Program-made: the position numbers and the translations under genes | The notes under the pieces: generated by a model | Seen by the model: only the letters and a program-made list of their open reading frames with translations | What the model was told of the DNA's origin: nothing | Databases searched by the model: none | Origin: Streptomyces sp. CB02261 | GTDB taxonomy: Bacteria > Actinomycetota > Actinomycetes > Streptomycetales > Streptomycetaceae | DNA length: 64,000 bases | Assembly: GCF_001905665.1 (NCBI RefSeq) | Contig: NZ_LIVX01000012.1 | Location: 62,001-126,000 of the forward strand | Reading direction: 5' to 3' | Part shown: positions 1 to 7,508 of the stretch, one piece after another | Layout of the letters: the number at the start of each line of letters is the position of its first letter | Numbering within the stretch: the stretch's first letter is position 1

Positions 1-309
1 ATGGATCATGAAGTGGAGTTGCACGTTGTCCATCGACTCCGCCCACAGTCCCTCGGCGTCGAGCACGGAGGCCGCGACCATCCGAGCCTCAGCGACGAGT
101 TCGGGGTCGTTCTTGAAGCCTGGCCAAGGAAGGACGGGGTAGCCGTTCTCCTCGCCGAACTGCCGCACCCTCTCCATGTCGCCCAGGGCGGCGTGCGGGA
201 GTGACTCGTTCGCCCAGGACCACAGATAGGTCTGCTGGGCAACGCTGACGCTGCCAATCACTGTGAGCCGGCCGGTGAGGAAAACCTTGCCGTCGCGCGA
301 CCGCGCCAC
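1..309 (-). CDS. Partial DUF6882-like hypothetical protein, runs off the left edge
   Basis: The minus strand is open from a GTG at 309-307 to the window edge. It encodes a segment with TYLWSWANESLP and later PWPGFKNDPELVAEARMVAAS. The aromatic-rich W-W-A-N block followed by a small helical segment resembles the DUF6882 proteins common in Streptomyces, whose function is unknown. An in-frame stop lies just upstream of the GTG and there is no clear ribosome binding site. The N-terminus may therefore have been lost, perhaps when neighbouring DNA rearranged. The C-terminus is outside the window. Confidence 0.45.
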   Translation of the reverse strand, partial: MARSRDGKVFLTGRLTVIGSVSVAQQTYLWSWANESLPHAALGDMERVRQFGEENGYPVLPWPGFKNDPELVAEARMVAASVLDAEGLWAESMDNVQLHFMIH

Positions 310-451
310 GGCAGGTTTCGGCGTCCCCTACGAGGCCTGCACGGGATCGACGAGCGCGCGTCCCTGACCGAGCTCCCGGACGTCTACGCCATCCACCAGC
401 AGGCCGTGGCCGCACTGCTGACCGCACGCTGACCGCTCCCTGCTTTTCGCC

Positions 452-1351
452 CAGTGAACCTCTTTCATCCTCCGTATCCGCAGATCCGGAGGGTGTGGAC
501 GGCGGCGACGATGCGTCCGATGCGGTTGGTCGAGCATCGGGCTCGACGAAGGAGGCGCCAGGTTTTCAGTTGTGCGAAGACGCGTTCGCCAGGGGCGCGT
601 AGTCGGGCGTGGTCCCTGTTGTACTGCTGGTAGTGCTCGGGCAGTTCGTTGTGGTGGTAGTAGGGGGTACGGACGGTGGCGCCGGCGCCCTGGTTGGCGC
701 GGTCGGCCAGGACGAGGATCTGTCGCGTGTGGCAGTTCTCGATCACGCCGTGAGCATGGGCAGCGGTCAGATCGTGAGTGCGTCCGGGCAGGGCCCGCGA
801 GAACCACAAGGGTGTGCCGTCGGGTGCGGCGACGACCTGCACGTTCATGCTGTGCTTCTTGTGCTTCTGGGAGTAGTACGGTTCGTCCGCCACGACCCGT
901 TCGGTGGGGATCAGAGTGCCGTCTCGGATCACGAAACCGTCCTCGCCTCGGCCGGTCAGGGCCTTGCGCAGGCGGGGCGCCCAGGCGGCGAGGCCGTCGA
1001 CCGCCTCGTCCACGTACCGCCAGGCCGTCGCTTCGGAGACGCCGAACCCGGCGCTGAGCTGGGCGAGCGTCTCGTTCTTGCGCAGGTGGGCAAGGGCGGG
1101 TTGTGCCTGACGGAAGCAGCTCAACTTGCGCCAGCGAGTGCGGCGTTCACACCTTCGGGCCTCGATGAGCCATGAGACATGCTCGACCAGCTCGTGCCGG
1201 ACATCGAGCGTGGAAGGATACGGAAGGAACGAAGCCCCCGGCCGTCGGCGTGTTGAGTGAGGTCACCACACCAACGACGAAGGGCTTCGCCACGTCACCG
1301 CCCCTGACCAGCCTGGTTCACCCGACAGCCCACGATGAAAGAGGCTCACTG
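452..1351. mobile_element. IS5-type insertion sequence, about 900 bp
   Basis: Terminal inverted repeats are visible. CAGTGAACCTCTTTCATC at 452-469 matches the reverse complement of GATGAAAGAGGCTCACTG at 1334-1351 at 17 of 18 positions. The element carries one minus-strand transposase gene whose stop codon lies inside the left repeat, a usual arrangement. No convincing target duplication is seen at the edges. Its right end sits about 20 bp from the stop codon of the NaeI-like nuclease gene, so it probably landed immediately downstream of that gene. Confidence 0.8.
465..1124 (-). CDS. IS5-family transposase (HTH plus DDE domain), start probably lost
   Basis: The translated 219 residues contain an N-terminal helix-turn-helix (LAQLSAGFGVSEATAWRYVDE) and a DDE_Tnp_4-like domain. 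Catalytic candidates include the D of VIRDGTLIPTERV, the LVLADRANQGAG block and the ERVFAQLKTWRLL block. The same frame stays open upstream to about 1262 and encodes the family N-terminus, LDVRHELVEHVSWLIEARR. However, no ATG, GTG or TTG occurs there. The annotated start is an internal TTG at 1124, which would drop about 35 conserved residues. The gene is therefore either decayed at its start or begins at a non-canonical codon. Confidence 0.8.
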   Translation of the reverse strand: MSCFRQAQPALAHLRKNETLAQLSAGFGVSEATAWRYVDEAVDGLAAWAPRLRKALTGRGEDGFVIRDGTLIPTERVVADEPYYSQKHKKHSMNVQVVAAPDGTPLWFSRALPGRTHDLTAAHAHGVIENCHTRQILVLADRANQGAGATVRTPYYHHNELPEHYQQYNRDHARLRAPGERVFAQLKTWRLLRRARCSTNRIGRIVAAVHTLRICGYGG

Positions 1352-1373
1352 CGGCTGTTTCATTTTGTTGAAA

Positions 1374-2534
1374 TCATCCGGGCGGGAGGCTGGCGGCTCG
1401 TTCGACAGCCGCCTTTTCGGCTTTAACTACTGCCTGCTTGACGAACTCGGTATTTTCATCCGGGATGACGGAGCTGACCGAACCCTGAGCTGCCGCAGCT
1501 CTCGCAGCCTTCTGAGCCTTCTTTATAGCCTTTCGTTCCGCGGCGATCTGCTCGCTGAAGAACTTCCGGTATGCGAGGGATTCCTCTCTCCTGCCCGGCT
1601 CCAGAGCTGCCCGTCGCGCCGGAGAGGACCCGTCGGTTCGCAGGCAGACCCATTGGCTTGCGCTGGTGAGTTCTATTTTTCCGAGCCGCCATGCTCGCTC
1701 CCGGTGAGCCTTCCAGTGACCGTTAAGTACTTCGAAGCCCTCATCTTCCAGCTTCTTGCGAGTCTCTCCGCGAAATCTGCGTGCATCATCCACCTGCTGT
1801 CCGATGGATTCGATTGCGTGCCGGTAGATGATCATTCCTTCGCAGCGCTTGAAGAGCTCGTAGGCCCGCTCGTTGCCTCCCCGTGGCGCAATGATGGCAT
1901 CACGATCCTGCTTGCGGAGACTCATGAGGAAATTATCCGGAAGCGGCGACTTCGGCGGGACGAGCCAGCGGATTTCGCTCATACCGCCAGGGCTCTGAAT
2001 GGTCCGCTTCAGATCGCGGTTACCGCCTACAAGGATTTCAGGCCTGATGCGGAGAAGTCCGACAGCCATCTGACCTGATACGTCATCGCCGTGCACGAGC
2101 AGACAAATATGACCCACAGCTTGAGGCGGTATCTGCCAGCCTCCGAATGTGCGGGACCACTTGCAGTCGACGTCAACACCCATGACGTCGAAGTCCATGC
2201 CATGCTTTCCTTCGGCCAGGTCGCACTCCTGGCGCACGATATTCTCGATATTAACGCCCAGGTAGGCCTTTTCCTGATCATTGCACTGGTCCAGCGTCCA
2301 ACGTCGTGTCCGGGGAGTGGCGATAACCTCGTCCGTGGCCCTCCGGATCATGACTCCCATCCGCTGAGCAACACTAGGCATGAAGAAGCTGAAGACAGTT
2401 TCCAGGTCCGGGTCATGCACACGGTTTCCTGAAGCAGGACTTCCGGATGCAGCTACCGCAGAAATTCCGGCTGCAGCAGCTGCCGCTTCGGGGTCTTCTG
2501 CTGGGGCCAGTCCGAAAATAAAATTCTCAGTCAT
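1374..2534 (-). CDS. NaeI-family type II restriction endonuclease
   Basis: This 386-residue protein resembles NaeI, the GCCGGC-cutting enzyme of about 317 residues. NaeI has an N-terminal endonuclease domain and a C-terminal DNA-binding (topoisomerase-like) domain. The core GMDFDVMGVDVDCKWS followed by GWQIPPQAVGHICL matches the NaeI active site. E96, D113, D122 and K124 are the likely equivalents of NaeI E70, D86, D95 and K97. The GNRDLKR segment and the later ELFKRCEGMIIYRHAI segment also match. The C-terminus has an extra Lys/Ala-rich tail of about 60 residues. No methyltransferase gene is adjacent, which is odd for a restriction enzyme. Base composition is less GC-rich than its neighbours, suggesting transfer. 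It starts 63 bp after the AspBHI-like gene and probably shares its transcript. Confidence 0.85.
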   Translation of the reverse strand: MTENFIFGLAPAEDPEAAAAAAGISAVAASGSPASGNRVHDPDLETVFSFFMPSVAQRMGVMIRRATDEVIATPRTRRWTLDQCNDQEKAYLGVNIENIVRQECDLAEGKHGMDFDVMGVDVDCKWSRTFGGWQIPPQAVGHICLLVHGDDVSGQMAVGLLRIRPEILVGGNRDLKRTIQSPGGMSEIRWLVPPKSPLPDNFLMSLRKQDRDAIIAPRGGNERAYELFKRCEGMIIYRHAIESIGQQVDDARRFRGETRKKLEDEGFEVLNGHWKAHRERAWRLGKIELTSASQWVCLRTDGSSPARRAALEPGRREESLAYRKFFSEQIAAERKAIKKAQKAARAAAAQGSVSSVIPDENTEFVKQAVVKAEKAAVERAASLPPG

Positions 2535-2597
2535 CTAAAAGCATCCATAGCTGTTGAGCCGGTGAAGTGAGTCGGATCACAAAACGCGCTTTTGACG

Positions 2598-3803
2598 CTA
2601 TGTCCCGGGAAAACTCTGCTCCAGCCACTGGCGGACAGCACTTACGGTCGTGCGGCCATTCTGGCGCAGCGCGTCAATAATGTCCCGCCCGGCGACGAGG
2701 ACGATGGGGTGGCCGTCCTCGTAAACCTCTTCCTGCACCTGCCGGTGAAAGTAGGACGTGGTCACCAGAACACCGAAGTTGCGGTGCCTGATCCGCGAGA
2801 TCAGCCGTGAAACTTCCCGCACGCCTACGGAGTTCCCTGTCCCATAGCATTTTGCTTCGAGTGCGAAGTCGATTGCGATGCGGCTGGAGGCAGGGCCAAG
2901 ACCGTATGTGCCCACCGCGTCACGTCCGCCGTCCCGGCTGGGGCGTGTGACGTCCACTGCCCCCGTGTTCCGGGCGATCATCCGCCAGATGGCAACCGCG
3001 GAAGCCTCGAAGTCATGCTCACGGCCCCGGAAGTACTCCCTGATCTCTTCCAGCATGGCCGTTCCCACGGTGTCGTCCGGGAGCTGGTCGCTCTTGGAGC
3101 GGATGACGGTCGTCACCGGCGCCAGCAGCGGGCGGTACACCCGACCTTCGACCCAGGTATGCCAGGCATCCGGGCAGCCGCCGTCAACCGGGTCTCCCCC
3201 AGCGAGCAGGTGCTGAATCCAGCTGCGGGGGATCTGGTCGTGATCGAGGACGGTGAAGCGTGACCGGTAGTTCTGGAACCGCAGCCCCCCGGTCGCTCTC
3301 CAGATGGCAGCCAGCTCGTCGTCCGGTGTGAGAGTGGGGCCGCCAGGTGCCAGCAGGCCGCGGAAGCGCACAGAGAAACCTGGTGCTGCCTTCTCAAACA
3401 GGAAGAACGGGGGAACCGCCGCCCGTTCGGCTGCGGTTCCGTGTGATGCTGCGAACACGTCACGCAGCAGGACGTTTCCTGCTCGCGGTGTGCTGTGAAG
3501 GCTCTGTCCGGGCTTCTTGTTGTCGCCGTAGTACGTGAACGTCCCGGTCTCCACGTCCAGGTGGTCAGGCCAGTCGACCTCACCTCCGCTGGTGTAGAGC
3601 ACAGCCAGCTTCACGGTCCCCTTGGCCGACGATCCGGCACACCGGAAGCCTCCCTGGTTCCCGACACCCTTTATAAGCTTGCAGATCGGGTCGTCCGCCT
3701 TGTTGCCCTTGGTACCGCCCGCGTAGAGCGCATCAACAGTCAGGTCCGCAGTCTCCAGCTCAGAGAACGCCACGTGCGGTTCAGGAGCGACAGGAACAGT
3801 CAT
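2598..3803 (-). CDS. AspBHI-like modification-dependent restriction endonuclease (Mrr catalytic domain)
   Basis: The protein has 401 residues. The C-terminal third has an Mrr/PD-(D/E)XK nuclease fold: DGGRDAVG near residues 289-297, then EAKCY near 315-319, giving a D-x20-E-A-K spacing, and later GVLVTTSYFHRQVQEE. The N-terminal half (FSELETADLTVDALYAGG, then a GTFTYYGDNKKPG segment near residue 90) resembles the SRA-like domain of AspBHI. AspBHI recognises 5-methylcytosine and cuts at a distance. The likely role is cleavage of cytosine-methylated foreign DNA. It lies upstream of the NaeI-like gene on the same strand. Its ATG overlaps the stop of a short upstream reading frame (ATGA), suggesting translational coupling. 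Substrate specificity cannot be read from the sequence. Confidence 0.75.
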   Translation of the reverse strand: MTVPVAPEPHVAFSELETADLTVDALYAGGTKGNKADDPICKLIKGVGNQGGFRCAGSSAKGTVKLAVLYTSGGEVDWPDHLDVETGTFTYYGDNKKPGQSLHSTPRAGNVLLRDVFAASHGTAAERAAVPPFFLFEKAAPGFSVRFRGLLAPGGPTLTPDDELAAIWRATGGLRFQNYRSRFTVLDHDQIPRSWIQHLLAGGDPVDGGCPDAWHTWVEGRVYRPLLAPVTTVIRSKSDQLPDDTVGTAMLEEIREYFRGREHDFEASAVAIWRMIARNTGAVDVTRPSRDGGRDAVGTYGLGPASSRIAIDFALEAKCYGTGNSVGVREVSRLISRIRHRNFGVLVTTSYFHRQVQEEVYEDGHPIVLVAGRDIIDALRQNGRTTVSAVRQWLEQSFPGT

Positions 3804-3931
3804 GCCTCAAGATCTACCAGCCTGCTCTGACAGACTGGTTCGCCGGGCAGGGCGTCCCAGTGCACCAGGGTGTCCCTTGGCGTCTGCCCGGTGCCTGCCT
3901 CGGAGCCGGGAACCAGGGAATTCACCTTCAT
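3800..3931 (-). CDS. Possible small gene coupled to the AspBHI-like nuclease
   Basis: A minus-strand frame ends with TGA at 3802-3800, overlapping the ATG of the nuclease gene in an ATGA arrangement. From the ATG at 3931 it would encode 43 residues ending in DTLVHWDALPGEPVCQSRLV and a short tail. The overlap and protein-like composition favour a real gene. The frame is open further upstream, so a longer form is possible. No strong ribosome binding site is seen and the family is not recognised. Confidence 0.35.
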   Translation of the reverse strand: MKVNSLVPGSEAGTGQTPRDTLVHWDALPGEPVCQSRLVDLEA

Positions 3932-3944
3932 CTCGTGGGCAGCT

Positions 3945-4549
3945 GAGCAGACCTGCGGCTGGCTCACGCTGAACCCGTACCTGGCCCATGACTGCGAAAC
4001 CCCGCCCACCCGTCCCGGATCCATGGTGCACCCGCCATGACCAGCCGCCGGCGCCTGCAAGGATTCCCGGTGCCGCCGGCGGCCGCTGCTGCGGGCGCCC
4101 TGCGCCTGCACCAGGACTGGAACAACGGCCTCCTCACCCAGGCGGTGCGCACCGCTGACAACCGGCCCCTCAGCCTCCCCCGGGCTGCAGGCATCAAAAT
4201 CTGGAAGCACACCGCTGCGGGGTACGGCAGGCAGAGGCAAAATGCTTGCTCCTGCGGGCCGTCGCGCTAACGGCACGCGGCTGTGTCGTCCTGGCTGACG
4301 GGCGGGGCCGGCTGGCCTGCCCAGATCTTGGGCGCTGCGGGGACCCCGGACCGGAACGCTTATTGAGAGTTGCGCCGTCTGGGCGCCAACGGTGAAACTT
4401 AAGTGATAGTTGTGTGAGGCACTGTCTGCTGGGCAGCGCGATGATCTGATGCCTGGGGGCTGTCGTGGGCACATTCTCTTCTGCTGTGCTGGCCTGGCCA
4501 GCGGCGCTCTGCGCACCCAAGTCGGCTGCTCCGGCAACGAGGTAAGCCC
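3945..4549. other. Intergenic region between divergent defence-like operons
   Basis: About 600 bp separate the minus-strand nuclease genes from the plus-strand helicase operon. No convincing gene is seen. The stretch 4355-4425 is AT-richer than its surroundings and is the likely site of divergent promoters, but no consensus promoter can be assigned. A GAGG ribosome binding site at 4539-4542 serves the GTG at 4550. Confidence 0.4.
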
Positions 4550-6565
4550 GTGAGCCTGCAGTTCACCCAGGTATGGCAGACCTACCAGTGGTGGCAGCAC
4601 CGCCTCGAGCAGGAGTTCTTCAGCGAGAGCCGTGCCGGCACTCCGGTTCTCTTCTTCCTCGGCGAGCCGGAGATGCTGGCCCTGCGCGGCTCTGCACCGG
4701 TAGAACCGCTCGACTCTGCTGTCAGTGCCGTGCTTGCCTGGCACGGTGACCCGTACGAACCGGTTGCCGAGCGCTGCGCTGCCTGGAAGCGGACGCAGAG
4801 AACAGACCCTCCCCCGTGCCTGCCCCTGCTGGGCTCCGCCGTCCTGGCCGCAGCCAACATGCGGCGGACGACGCCTGGACCGGGTGCGCCGGCATACTAC
4901 GCACGTCTCGCAGAAGTACTGCGGCCCCCATGGGGAGGCCAGCTCCACGAGCAGCGGCTGAAGCACTACTACCGGACGGTAGCCGACCTGTGGAACGAAC
5001 TGCACACCTGGCTCGGAGAAATGGACGGGGCCCGCGGACTGAGCACCATCAGACCGAATCCGGCCCGCAGCAAGATCGGCTATGCGCAGTCACAGGCACT
5101 GGTCAGGGCATCAGACCACGCAGCTCTGACACGGTTCTTCAAGATCTCGGCTGAGGTCACCCCGGACCGGAAAGTTGATGGTGCACGCCTGCTGCAGGAT
5201 CTCGCCGCCTGGAGCCGCCGGCACCCCCAGGGCCTGTCCGGAGAACTGCGCCTGGCTCTTGAGTCTGATGCCGACCGGCGCCTTCTTGAGCCGCTGTTAA
5301 CCTCACTCGCTGAGAGCTGGGACGGCACGGTCTCACCGGGCTTTGCCGACGGCCTGCGCCTGGTACCGCTGCGCCTGGTGCTCGAGGACGGTTTCACCGG
5401 CTGGGAAGCCGGCTGGCACGCCGACGTCGTACCCGGCGTCACACAGGACCTGCTGGAGCACCCAGGCGGACACGTGCAGCTCTCAGCCGGGACAGGAAGC
5501 AGTGCATACGAGCTGTCCGGCGACGTACCCGAGCCCGCGTCCGCCCTCCGTGAAGGCTTCACGGCGAAGGGAAGCACCGCAGCCCTGCGCGTCCCCGGCG
5601 GCCGGCCCCTGCTGGCCCTGCGGGAAGATCCCGTGGCGGGCGGCTGGACAGAAACAGACATGCTCTCCGTCTACGAGCCGTATATCTTTCTCTTCCGCCC
5701 CTCCGGCGAGCAGCAGCTCAAGACCCTCATAACAGAGGCCGGACAGCAGTGGTACCTCCCTGAACAGGGGCCCCTGCCCGGCTGGCAGGTCACCTCCGCG
5801 GTCGAGTTCACGGATGAGTCAGCACTCACTGATGCCCTGGCACAGGCCGGTACCGGCCATGTCCGCTACGCGGGAGGGCCCCGCCTGAGCCTGCGCAACG
5901 GACTGCGCACAAGATCAGAATGGGGGCTGAGGACACAGTTCATGCTGGGCGGCGAGCCCGACCTTGTGGTACCGGAGGCGGTGCAGGACAAGGCGCTTGT
6001 CACCCTGGACGGCCAGCCGCTGGACGTTCCCCCAGGCCACCCTGCTGTTGTCTCTCTGCGCGACAGAGGCCTGACGCCCGGAAAACATGTGCTTGCTGCT
6101 GACAGTGCCCAACTCGTCTTCCACCTCGAAGAATTCGCTGCTCCCAGACCCCTGGATCCCCCCAGTACGGAGCAGGCGCCCGCTGGCACCGTGGTCGTGC
6201 CGCTGACCGGCGACGCTCGCTTCCTCACGGCGCAGGGCAGGTTCTCCCTCATCGGCCGACCCCAGGAACCGCCGTGGTGGCGACAGCACGCGCCCGGTCT
6301 GTGCGGCAGGGGAACAGCCAGGGTTCCCGTCCCGGCTGACGCAGTGTGGCTGGTCGTCCTGCCCGCACAGGGCGCACCAGCTGTAACACTCATGCGTAGT
6401 GCCGAGCCCGAGATAGGCGTACTGAGCCGGGCAGCCAGGGAGTTCTGGGCTCAGGTCCTGCTCGATGACCAGGCGGGCCATGCCCACGCAGCTCTCTGGC
6501 AGCGCTACCGGCAGGCCGTGCTGACCCAGAACTCCCAGGGAAGGTTCAGGCGTGTTCGACCCTGA
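4550..6565 (+). CDS. Unknown 671-residue protein, first gene of helicase operon
   Basis: The start is a GTG at 4550 with GAGG eight bases upstream. I do not recognise the family. The protein is soluble, with no signal peptide or membrane segment. Its N-terminal 200 residues are Trp/His-rich (VWQTYQWWQHRLEQEFF). A segment near residues 173-195, KIGYAQSQALVRASDHAALT, looks like a conserved core. The C-terminal half is Gly/Pro-rich and probably beta-strand-rich. No nuclease, ATPase or methyltransferase motif is visible. Its stop overlaps the next gene by 14 bp, and the third gene is a large DUF1998-type helicase. The operon layout therefore suggests an adaptor or substrate-recognition subunit of a helicase-based defence complex; this is inference. 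Confidence 0.7.
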   Translation: MSLQFTQVWQTYQWWQHRLEQEFFSESRAGTPVLFFLGEPEMLALRGSAPVEPLDSAVSAVLAWHGDPYEPVAERCAAWKRTQRTDPPPCLPLLGSAVLAAANMRRTTPGPGAPAYYARLAEVLRPPWGGQLHEQRLKHYYRTVADLWNELHTWLGEMDGARGLSTIRPNPARSKIGYAQSQALVRASDHAALTRFFKISAEVTPDRKVDGARLLQDLAAWSRRHPQGLSGELRLALESDADRRLLEPLLTSLAESWDGTVSPGFADGLRLVPLRLVLEDGFTGWEAGWHADVVPGVTQDLLEHPGGHVQLSAGTGSSAYELSGDVPEPASALREGFTAKGSTAALRVPGGRPLLALREDPVAGGWTETDMLSVYEPYIFLFRPSGEQQLKTLITEAGQQWYLPEQGPLPGWQVTSAVEFTDESALTDALAQAGTGHVRYAGGPRLSLRNGLRTRSEWGLRTQFMLGGEPDLVVPEAVQDKALVTLDGQPLDVPPGHPAVVSLRDRGLTPGKHVLAADSAQLVFHLEEFAAPRPLDPPSTEQAPAGTVVVPLTGDARFLTAQGRFSLIGRPQEPPWWRQHAPGLCGRGTARVPVPADAVWLVVLPAQGAPAVTLMRSAEPEIGVLSRAAREFWAQVLLDDQAGHAHAALWQRYRQAVLTQNSQGRFRRVRP

Positions 6566-7508
6566 CGTCTTTGTCGTGTGGGCGGCCCACCAGCGATCGG
6601 GCCGCCTGGCATCACTGGTGCGGGATGCTGCCTGGGCGAGCGGCACGGACTCAAAAAGCGCGACCCGCTGGATCAGCCGGCTGGAGAGTCTGGGCCTGCT
6701 GTCCGTCGACTGGATCCAGGGGCGGTGGAGTGCGCTCCCCTGCCAGATCACCAGTCTGCCGGACGGCACACAGACCGCCGTGCTGACAGGCACCAGGCCC
6801 TTTGACCCCGGGCTGTGCCGCGAGGCAGGAGCGGTAACCGGGCAGGCTGGTCCGGCGGTAGACGGTATTCCCCTGCCGGCCGCCGTGTGGTTTGCGTACA
6901 CCTCGGCCTCCCAGCTGCACAAATGGGCTGCCTCGCTGGGTACGGAGGTGACACCCTGCGCTGCAGAGGCACGTGCCCGCAAGCTCGCTCACTTCGAACC
7001 AGGCCCTGGCGCAGCACCACCAGCACGAAACAGCGCCGCAGAACGGCTCAATCCCGCGACGGGAAAGTTCGAGGCCGTCGATCTTTCACGCAACCAGCCC
7101 CTGCCCGGCCTGTACAAGTACCAGCTGTACGGGAGTCTGCCCCGCTACCTTCTGCTGCGCAGGCCCGTACGGCAGACACGGCAGGCTCCACATACACCTG
7201 CCCTGTCCGGACCGGGCACCTGGCACACCGTGGGCCGCCGGGAAGGAATCCACGCCGCCCTCCCTGCCACCGTGTTCCCCCTGCGCTGGACTGCCAGCCC
7301 GCAATCTGGCGGCAGAGGCAGAAGAACGCTGGGATGCCTGACCGCCAGCTGGCAAGCCCCGCTGCCGCTGGCGCAGGAGACCACCGCGGTCCTGTGCACA
7401 GGCCTGGCCGGGACCCGCACCGCACAAGGGGACTGCTACGACGGCGTCCCGCAGCACATAGCCGAACGCATCGCTTTTTCCCTGCGTCGCAGCCTGGAGA
7501 TTTCATGA
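6552..7508 (+). CDS. Unknown 318-residue protein with N-terminal winged-helix-like segment
   Basis: The GTG start at 6552 lies inside the end of the upstream gene, with GGGAAGG at 6538-6544 as ribosome binding site. Residues 15-60 (SLVRDAAWASGTDSKSATRW followed by ISRLESLGLL) read like a winged helix-turn-helix. This is followed by a PCQITSLPDG-TAVLTGTRP strand block. The rest is Ala/Pro/Arg-rich with no catalytic motif seen. Its stop overlaps the helicase start in ATGA, so stoichiometric expression with the helicase is likely. I do not recognise the family. DNA binding or bridging for the helicase is a guess from the N-terminal segment. Confidence 0.65.
   Translation: MFDPDVFVVWAAHQRSGRLASLVRDAAWASGTDSKSATRWISRLESLGLLSVDWIQGRWSALPCQITSLPDGTQTAVLTGTRPFDPGLCREAGAVTGQAGPAVDGIPLPAAVWFAYTSASQLHKWAASLGTEVTPCAAEARARKLAHFEPGPGAAPPARNSAAERLNPATGKFEAVDLSRNQPLPGLYKYQLYGSLPRYLLLRRPVRQTRQAPHTPALSGPGTWHTVGRREGIHAALPATVFPLRWTASPQSGGRGRRTLGCLTASWQAPLPLAQETTAVLCTGLAGTRTAQGDCYDGVPQHIAERIAFSLRRSLEIS

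Noticed and set aside
331..432. Plus-strand fragment LHGIDERASLTELPDVYAIH ending in a stop
   Set aside because: Protein-like C-terminus but only 33 codons with no recognised family; could be the end of a lost gene.
6815..7504. Upstream extension of the helicase frame
   Set aside because: It lies entirely over the preceding gene and is Arg/Pro-rich; the ATGA start at 7505 fits the operon.
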